Part shown: positions 58,501-64,000 of the stretch, piece by piece
How the letters are laid out: every line of letters begins with the position of its first letter
Numbering within the stretch: position 1 is the stretch's first letter
NCBI GenBank assembly: GCA_001931905.2
Contig: MSJI02000237.1
Span: forward strand, 1-64,000
DNA length: 64,000 bases
Origin: Cladosporium sp. IMV 00045
Lineage: Eukaryota > Ascomycota > Dothideomycetes > Cladosporiales > Cladosporiaceae
Reading direction: 5' to 3'
The notes under the pieces: model-generated
Database searches by the model: none
Told to the model about the DNA's origin: nothing
The model's input: only the letters and a program-made list of their open reading frames with translations
Made by a program: the position numbers and the translations under genes

Positions 58501-59533
58501 GACTTCGCGGCAGGGCTTCGTCCAGAGCTAATCGCAAAGTTTCGACAGTGGTGCGGTTCCAGGCTACTTTCATAGTTCGAGTACCGCGATTCCAAACCTG
58601 ATGCGGCGCAAGTGGTGGAATCAAGATGAAGTCTCCAGGGCGCTGCTCGACGACGTAGACATTGAACGGGGCCTTTTTCCACGCAACGACTTGCGCGAAA
58701 TGGTCTTCGACCTCGATGTCGTGGCCTAAAACGCTGAGCCAGTACTCAGACACCATATGTCGCTCTTTTGATTCGGTCATGAACCAGACTGAACTACCGG
58801 GCTTCTCTGGCTTACCGTCTTCGTCAAACGTGCCACTTGCTTCTACCATGATGTTCTGGCCCAAGCTCGCGCACATCTCCCGATGCGAAGGAGTGTAGGT
58901 TCCTTCATGGCCAATATAACACATCAGGTTCTCAGCCCGCATGTCGGGTGGTAGTGAGCTCATCAAATCGCCGGCGTGTGCAATGCCCTTTCCTTGTCGC
59001 CGCCCGTCTTGAACAGAACCAGGTCCGCCAACGTCGCCGGTGCTCTCGTTGAGATATGCCAGTGTGCTCGGTATATGCTCCTTCAGCTTATCCCACCAGA
59101 CGTTTGGGCAATCGATATCCTTCAGGTATACCCTCTGCTTCTTCTTGTCCTTGTATGCAGCAGGCTTCTCGAAGAATTGGTTCGCGAGAAGACCCATGTT
59201 CCTGAGATAGTGACCCAGTGACAGGGGAATAAACTCCTTTCCTGTCAAATTGCGAGCATTTTCTACCTTTTCGCCGCAGTTGTCTTGTAGCCAACGTGGC
59301 GTGAATGTCCATGGATCCAAGTGCTCCTCGAACCCGTCAATCACCAGAGGTTTCCCGTCTTTGATCACGTGGACCAGGATGAGCTTTTCGAAGTCGAGCA
59401 AATTTTGCTCATTGATCATGTCGCAAGATATTCGGTCAACGTATGAGAAGTTGCTGTTTCCTTCTACCAAGGCTTTGACATCGAAATCGGGAGACACGGG
59501 CTCAAATGCGGCCCGAGGACGTGAGGCAGGCAT
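55586..59533 (-). CDS. JmjC-domain protein with a 4CXXC-type zinc finger, putative histone demethylase
   Basis: 1315 residues, no intron, ATG at 59533. The JmjC domain spans about residues 170-330. The iron ligands fit His217 and Glu219 in YTPSHREMCAS and His311 in PPLAPHQVWNRG, so the 2-oxoglutarate dioxygenase site looks intact. A first cysteine cluster (about 440-495; CAYCRGNIFNRF, CGSCKEM, DVCLECF, SCWC) is followed by a second from about residue 594 (CHVCCHRHAVW, CTTCDRKWCYGSL, WKCPHCVGICFAGACKREG), which resembles the zf-4CXXC_R1 domain of the CDCA7/JMJ type. The C-terminal half is disordered, with acidic patches and likely nuclear-localisation clusters (KKVKKPRLAA). By family it demethylates histone lysines or reads chromatin; the substrate is unknown. 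It diverges from COQ2. Confidence 0.88.
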   Translation of the reverse strand: MPASRPRAAFEPVSPDFDVKALVEGNSNFSYVDRISCDMINEQNLLDFEKLILVHVIKDGKPLVIDGFEEHLDPWTFTPRWLQDNCGEKVENARNLTGKEFIPLSLGHYLRNMGLLANQFFEKPAAYKDKKKQRVYLKDIDCPNVWWDKLKEHIPSTLAYLNESTGDVGGPGSVQDGRRQGKGIAHAGDLMSSLPPDMRAENLMCYIGHEGTYTPSHREMCASLGQNIMVEASGTFDEDGKPEKPGSSVWFMTESKERHMVSEYWLSVLGHDIEVEDHFAQVVAWKKAPFNVYVVEQRPGDFILIPPLAPHQVWNRGTRTMKVAWNRTTVETLRLALDEALPRSRIVCRDEQYKNKAIVYYTLQKYSSLLSLAQQQASRMPAEAGYQLLNKGKVRQLQKDFKALFAMYREILLSEMFSPDEPAPKQVEYLPFDSNVTCAYCRGNIFNRFLSCGSCKEMLGHHENDAEGDPYDVCLECFAMGRSCWCISGLKWVEQFRWKELASKYETWRKLIIALDGGQITDKTPHPLVEERRKQRKRTLAEVCKDQLKRRPFKDMHKPVEEPKSDAEDDEEIVVGDDGMVKKITKKKSKTWLKNNQPCHVCCHRHAVWKMAFCTTCDRKWCYGSLFRGWDKMPLEIMEDPDWKCPHCVGICFAGACKREGKMQPYEPKGTLLGHDTKKVADVRSVEALVDFSVSNLNWIKDDEAVPRSESKRMSRAKADAQKAKDDDPMADEDDDHERDPIDESRVDYEYSPSAQIDPSLLDGPQPDTDSDAYFAQRLNQANISVPPPDAMLAGAPVDSAPDGYSAVSAAGYVPPPAHMYGHIDQDGNTKYPDPYRPGSVEPLNEGENPTQINGFNKRRHPDDEEDIAMTKSKKVKKPRLAAAGFRSIDLADSETSTPKNEVQRQFGKEKERKALEKAKAEGRFIMMQAALKGKKRIVKLSVPGQRLGELLAAKAAEAARMAQAALLASGAEGGPGQPKDQASAEQPSMDSPGADTDLLKSDIAPPKPKRDEREYYKQRQESGLVITSKTKKALIPVEKDDNYGYRSMREKFPSTAAAKRPGRKSANYVEYEEVDIGSDPEDEMFAAEYNAPPTADKRRAVPTYLQERHDEDLPNALPESFRDRAWDKPKNKSRQSEDADKTSEAEASPAPTSAHNRPPAGKRPSMRPTISSTTGVANDGDSDTAAADEDAAGSTQSSARGTPVQTPQTSRPATSQMPSFTPMNGEAAAAAKRQSAIDEENRRAKLQALQMMDDDASPGAATGAAGAKGKSVRFSMGNEGNTVSLAEGLDDEESSDDEVESVPAKKGQPIKTRM

Positions 59534-60146
59534 TTTGAGAGGTGATCGAGTGCGATCAAGGTCATTCGAAGGGATCTATTCGTGCAGTATTCGGTGTGCG
59601 ATGCGACACAAGAGAGCGTCGATCTACGCGAACAGGCGCAGTCGCATAACGGTTGTGTCGCTCCGGGAACAGAGCTCGGAGAGTATCGGGAGGCGTCCAG
59701 AGAAGCCTGTAGATGTCGCTGGTGAGTAGGCTGTGCCGACGACAATGTGCCTGCAGATTCGGTCGTGAGAATTGCGTGGAGGTGTATGTGCTGTGTACTA
59801 GTTGCTGGTTGTCGCGAAGAAGCTGTGAAGCTCTAAGCAGACGCGGAGCGCGGTCGCTCTGGCCGGCCGAGGCGCATCAAAGGACGGACCAGATCCTGCG
59901 ATTTCTTGCGATTTCGTGAGGTGAAGGAAACGGCACAACATACACGCATCAACACGAAATCTCGCCACTCATTAGACATTGTATACCCGACTCACGGCAT
60001 TCTCTCGCTTTCAACCTTGTATCATAGATTCGAATCACGTGCTCTGCAAGCGGGCACACACACTAGTAGGTTCACCATCTCCTCTCTCACAAGGAATGAT
60101 TTGATGTTAAGGTAAGACTTAGATTTCTTTCATCACATCCACCGCC
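59534..60146. promoter_or_regulatory. Divergent promoter of the JmjC gene and COQ2, with two mini-uORFs
   Basis: 613 bp between divergent ATGs. Just upstream of COQ2 are ATG-ATT-TGA (60096-60104) and an overlapping ATG-TTA-AGG-TAA (60104-60115). If the transcript starts before 60096 these would be uORFs; the GGTAAG at 60111 could alternatively be a leader intron donor. Confidence 0.45.
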
Positions 60147-61397
60147 ATGGCTTCTCTCAATGCAAGGCGTTATATCAGCTGTCAAAGCATGCCGAGTCTA
60201 TCTTCTTTTACGAGGACGTCCAAGCAGATCCAGCTGCAAATTCAATGGCGGTACCTCCCAACCAGCAACACATGTCATCCTAGGCCATTGCTATCCCAAA
60301 ACTTCCTGAAGCCTACAGGAATCATCAATGCAAGGCAGGCTACCACGGTCTCACAAGCGAAGACTACATCTCCCTCAGAATTGGAACATTCCGCCAAACC
60401 ATTGCCTTACACGCCACCAGCCACCGGATTCCTTTCACACCTCCCTCGGTCCATGGTCCCATACGCAGAGCTCATCCGTCTTGACAAACCGGTGGGCACC
60501 AATTACTTGTTTTTCCCATGCATGTTCAGTACCCTGCTAGCTGCGCCTCTCACGGATCCGATCGCGCCCGTCTCGACGGTGGTGGGCACATGCCTTCTCT
60601 TTTACTCTGGAGCGATTATCATGCGTGGAGCGGGATGTACCGTCAACGACCTCTGGGACCGCAACCTCGACCCGCACGTTGCTAGAACTCGACTTCGACC
60701 TATCGCCAGAGGCGCGATCACACCATACCAGGCGATACCTTTCCTAGGCGCGCAGCTGTTCGCTGGCCTCGCAATTCTGCTGCAGTTCCCATGGCAGTGC
60801 TTCTTCTACGCTACCCCATCGCTACTGTTTGTCACCGTCTACCCGCTTGCAAAACGCGTGACAAACTACCCTCAGTTCGTGCTCGGACTTACCTTTTCAT
60901 GGGGCGCCATGATGGGATTCCCAGCTCTTGGGATTGATCTGCTTTCCAACATGCCCGCATTGGTCTCTGCGGCGTGTCTGTACGGCAGTTGCGTGGCTTG
61001 GACTCTCGTCTACGACATGATTTACGCCTACCAAGACATCAAGGACGACGTCAAGGCCGGCATCAAATCCATCGCCCTGGCACAACAGCACAATGCCAAA
61101 ACTTTCCTTTCCGCCATAGCCGGCCTGCAGGTCGCGTTGCTTGCGGGCTCCGGCATCGCCATTGGCGCAGGGCCTATCTTTTATGGCGGCGTTTGCGGTG
61201 GTGCTGCGGCCACCCTGGGCTATATGATTAGAAAGGTGAACTTGTCGAGCGTGGCAGATTGCTGGGCGTGGTTCCGAAGGGGTGCGTGGTTCACGGGTGG
61301 AGCGATATCTCTCGGTCTGGCCGGTGAATATATCGCACACGCGCTGGGATGGTATGAAGAGGTCGAAGATCAGCAACCGAAGCTGCAGAATTCTTGA
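60147..61397 (+). CDS. COQ2: 4-hydroxybenzoate polyprenyltransferase, mitochondrial
   Basis: 416 residues, no intron, ATG in the context CCGCCATGG. The N-terminal ~95 residues are Arg/Ser/Thr-rich and fit a mitochondrial presequence. The UbiA-type prenyltransferase has MVPYAELIRLDKPVGTN and the two aspartate-rich motifs: NDLWDRNLD (from about residue 167) and YDMIYAYQDIKDD (about 289), which bind magnesium and the polyprenyl diphosphate. Seven to nine hydrophobic segments lie between and after these. It attaches the isoprenoid tail to 4-hydroxybenzoate in ubiquinone synthesis at the inner mitochondrial membrane. Confidence 0.94.
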   Translation: MASLNARRYISCQSMPSLSSFTRTSKQIQLQIQWRYLPTSNTCHPRPLLSQNFLKPTGIINARQATTVSQAKTTSPSELEHSAKPLPYTPPATGFLSHLPRSMVPYAELIRLDKPVGTNYLFFPCMFSTLLAAPLTDPIAPVSTVVGTCLLFYSGAIIMRGAGCTVNDLWDRNLDPHVARTRLRPIARGAITPYQAIPFLGAQLFAGLAILLQFPWQCFFYATPSLLFVTVYPLAKRVTNYPQFVLGLTFSWGAMMGFPALGIDLLSNMPALVSAACLYGSCVAWTLVYDMIYAYQDIKDDVKAGIKSIALAQQHNAKTFLSAIAGLQVALLAGSGIAIGAGPIFYGGVCGGAAATLGYMIRKVNLSSVADCWAWFRRGAWFTGGAISLGLAGEYIAHALGWYEEVEDQQPKLQNS

Positions 61398-62568
61398 TCG
61401 CTTACAGGAATGACCACTCACGATGCCGCTTGATTCCTAATCACAGAGGCCCGCTATCCGTTGAGATGCCTTGCGTCGTGGTGAGGACGACGAGACACAG
61501 GCAAGCGTAAGCGCAGTGCGTTGCAACTGTGGATCTCGTGGCATCACTACTCCATCAAAGTCCGGATCTGGTCGGTATGCCTCATACGGAGCATCTTTGG
61601 GCTCTATCTTATCCTTCTATTGTGTAGTTTTTGACATATTTGAAAAGTCGCACGGCACTCACGATCACCATCGCCCATATCACTACAATTCAAGCGCTCG
61701 TCAACAGTCGCGAGACCGCAAAATGGCTTCTCAAGAGGACGTTAGAGAGCACGATGCAGGTGGCAAGGAAGACAGGAAAGCAAGTGCAGCCTTCAGGGCT
61801 GACCGGCCAATCATGACGTTCCGGCTTCCCAAATAGGCAATCCGCCGGTATCGTCAGAAAGGCGGGCTGGTGACCGAATTGTTCGCTCAATGTTTGCAAC
61901 AGTTGACGTCCTCCATCGTCGTTGCTCGTGATATATAAACAGGCCAGTATCGTTCTCCTTTCGATTCTGAGCTGATGACACAGTCCCCTTTCGATCGTCA
62001 GACGATTGCTTTTTCTCGCTTCAAGGACAAGACTTTCCCCGCTCGCCAGGGTTCTTCTGTTCGTTTTCATTACGACACACGCAAGACCTTGATACAAAAT
62101 ATCTTGATCTGGCCGCAATGTCTGCTTCCTGTTTCGAGTCCATCGAAACATGCCCTCTTCCATCGGATTTGGTTGGGACATGACACTTTCTTGGTCCTCA
62201 ACGACAACTATGATCATCACGGCTCCCGATCGACTCGTTCAACACTGATCGACTGGCAACGAAGATGTGAATGCTACATTCCCTTCCGATTGACCGATTG
62301 AGTACGACGAAGATGACAACGATTTCAAACGACAATGACGATTCTTGGATGTAAAGGTAAGGCAGAGGTAAGGTATAAGAGTCTTATTCATTCTATATGG
62401 TCTAACTCTACGCCATCTATGGATGACACGATATACACGTGTCGAATGCTTTGTCTGATCGTAAAAGGTCATGAAAATTCCGGGTACTCATAAAGGAAAA
62501 AGAAAAAAGTTCAACCCAACGACACAACACCAGCTTCAAGGATCGAACGGAAAAAGAATCACGACGAT
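61398..62568. other. Convergent intergenic region between COQ2 and the aldo-keto reductase
   Basis: About 1.2 kb. One open frame on the minus strand (61690-62220) lacks recognisable features and is not called. No RNA gene seen. Confidence 0.4.
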
Positions 62569-63528
62569 CTAGTCGTCAGACTTGTGAAGGCTGCCGGTGA
62601 CGTAATTCTCCTCGAGGGCGTCGAGGGCAGCCATGTCCTTCTCGGACAGTTCAAAGTCGAACGAGTCGAAGTTGGACTGGATGCGGCTGGCCGTCAAGGA
62701 CTTGGGCAGGACAACATTGCCGCGAGCAGCGCTCCAGTTAATGAGAACCTGGGCAGGAGTCTTGCCAAGACGCTCAGCGATCTCACCGATGCGAGGATCG
62801 TTCAGTTTGTTGCCGCGGGCGAGAGGAGAGTACGCCTCAATCTTGATGTTGTACTTCTCGCAAAGCGCAACGAGGTCCTTGCGCTGACCGAAGGGGTGAA
62901 CCTCGATCTGGTTGACGCAAGGAACGACGTTGGCGTGCTTGAGCAGGCTCTCGAGGTCCTGAGCACCGAAGTTTGACACACCGATGGATTTGACCTTACC
63001 CAACTTCTGGGCGGTCTCAAGGGCGCGCCATGACTCGAGACGCTTGGTCTCGCACTCGGCAGGAGAGTGAAGGAGGTAGAGGTCGAAGTACTCAAGCTGG
63101 AACTTGTTGAGAGAGTCGATCAAGGCGTTGAAGGTGGTCTCGTAACCGTGATCAGCATCCCACAGCTTGGTGGTGATGAAAACCTCCTCGCGAGGGACAC
63201 CGGTACGCTCGCACCAGCTCTTGAGGGCGCGACCGCATGCCTCCTCGTTCATGTAACGGGCGGCAGAGTCGATATGACGGTAGCCGGCATCGAGTGCGGC
63301 GATGACAGCGTCCTCAGTCTCCTGGCCGTTGGGCGCCTTGTACACACCAAGGGCGATTTGAGGGATCTCGTGGCCGTCGTTCAGGTCGATGGTACGCTTG
63401 CGCTGAGGCATCTTACGACCGCCAACACCCTGGAGGGGTGATGTGCTGTCGCGACGCTCAGACTCCATGCCCTTCTGTGCCGGGATCTCCATCTGGGACT
63501 GGACGGGAGAGATCGCACTGGGTGCCAT
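62569..63528 (-). CDS. Aldo-keto reductase
   Basis: 319 residues from ATG 63528; the open frame upstream has no ATG. The catalytic tetrad is clear: Asp87 and Tyr92 in HIDSAARYMNE, Lys121 in FITTKLWDAD and His154 in DLYLLHSPAE. The NADPH-site blocks GKVKSIGVSNFG, VNQIEVHPF and PLARGNKLNDPRIGEIAE are present, as is the LPKSLTASRI signature with the Lys/Ser/Arg that favours NADPH. A ~45-residue N-terminal extension (MAPSAISPVQ...) is unusual for AKRs and has no targeting character I recognise. It is closest in build to fungal AKR3-type aldehyde/keto reductases such as YPR1 or GCY1. The substrate is unknown. Confidence 0.9.
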   Translation of the reverse strand: MAPSAISPVQSQMEIPAQKGMESERRDSTSPLQGVGGRKMPQRKRTIDLNDGHEIPQIALGVYKAPNGQETEDAVIAALDAGYRHIDSAARYMNEEACGRALKSWCERTGVPREEVFITTKLWDADHGYETTFNALIDSLNKFQLEYFDLYLLHSPAECETKRLESWRALETAQKLGKVKSIGVSNFGAQDLESLLKHANVVPCVNQIEVHPFGQRKDLVALCEKYNIKIEAYSPLARGNKLNDPRIGEIAERLGKTPAQVLINWSAARGNVVLPKSLTASRIQSNFDSFDFELSEKDMAALDALEENYVTGSLHKSDD

Positions 63529-64000
63529 GGTGTATGTGTGGTGTGGGTGGTTTGAATGTGTTGAAAAGTGGTTTAAAGTCGGAAGAGTTGGAAATGCGTT
63601 TGAAAGGTTTGGATCGAAGTATGGGGTGCAGTAATGGAGTGTGGAGGTGGGTTTAAGTGTGGGAAAGATATCTTCGAAGCTGGATGAAAGGGTGATACTT
63701 ATACACCATCGATGAGGCTTTCCAGAGCAACGAAACGGTCGGCCATCGACCCTCCTTCGCCTCCCTGGACAGACCGGATAGCCAGTGGATCGCACATACG
63801 GAGACGTGCAGGCTGCGAGTTGAGCTGATGGTCGCGCACCAATTCTCGTAGTCTCCAGTGTTTGCTCCAGTCTTCTCGCTATCGATCGGTTGAAACTCGC
63901 CAGGCCCAGTTTTCCTCACTGCACCAGCCTTTAGCGCATGGATATGATGGAGATGGTCTGCACTCTCCCCATGGGCAAGTGGCGACGAAATATGGACATT
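63529..64000. promoter_or_regulatory. Upstream region of the aldo-keto reductase
   Basis: 472 bp to the window edge. On the gene strand the ~120 bp before the ATG are rich in C, A and T (CACCCACACCACACATACACC type), a usual fungal leader. No other gene seen. Confidence 0.4.

Noticed and set aside
61690..62220. 176-codon minus-strand ORF between COQ2 and the aldo-keto reductase
   Set aside because: Its composition is not protein-like for this genome and I recognise no motif; it is probably chance.
63529..63795. N-terminal extension of the aldo-keto reductase
   Set aside because: The frame is open but starts with GTG and has no ATG before 63528.

Overview
The window is nuclear DNA of a filamentous ascomycete (Pezizomycotina). 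The evidence is short spliceosomal introns (about 45-130 nt) with GTANGT-type donors and CTRAC-type branch points, compact genes on both strands in divergent and convergent pairs, and ascomycete-specific families: a SOG2-type RAM protein, an UPF0662/DUF2408 protein, a HeLo-like N-terminal domain, a Zn2Cys6 regulator and a fungal AnmK-like protein. A Dothideomycete is my best guess (one protein begins MGLPIW, a start I associate with that class), but this is not proven. There are no bacterial operons, CRISPR arrays or intact transposons.

Layout. 1-18 kb is gene-dense: a HeLo-like/ankyrin protein running off the left edge (-), a GPI-type secreted esterase (+), a SET-domain protein (+), a disordered MGLPIW protein (-), dihydrofolate synthase (+), lipoate-protein ligase (-), SOG2 (+), ribosomal stalk protein P1 (-) and a DUF2408 protein (+). 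At 18.7-22.8 kb a CHY/RING E3 ligase gene occurs twice in tandem. The left copy is cut by a 20-N gap next to a 24-T run, which looks like an unmerged contig overlap or a genuine tandem duplication. A Cdc25-type RasGEF follows (24.5-28.2 kb, -). 28.2-37 kb is gene-poor and holds an internally deleted AnmK-like pseudoenzyme and a short Zn2Cys6 protein. 37-49.5 kb is dense again: HEM2, a single-membrane-segment unknown, TRAPPC13, endosulfine (IGO1), an intron-bearing tRNA-Phe, a TPX2-motif protein and a FAM210/DUF1279 mitochondrial protein. 49.5-55.6 kb is gene-poor with one 140-residue protein. The right end has a JmjC plus 4CXXC zinc-finger protein divergent from COQ2, then an aldo-keto reductase.

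The genes form no single pathway. Several serve mitochondria or cofactors (folate, lipoate, ubiquinone, haem, FAM210). Others act in nutrient, Ras or morphogenesis signalling (RasGEF, SOG2/RAM, endosulfine) or in chromatin and ubiquitin (SET, JmjC, CHY/RING). Gene models were spliced by eye and checked for reading phase; no homology search was run.

The most unusual whole-window pattern is a repeated strand-composition switch. In at least a dozen genes on both strands the coding strand is strongly C-rich through the middle, then turns G-rich about 130-500 nt before the stop and often stays G/T-rich into the 3' flank.
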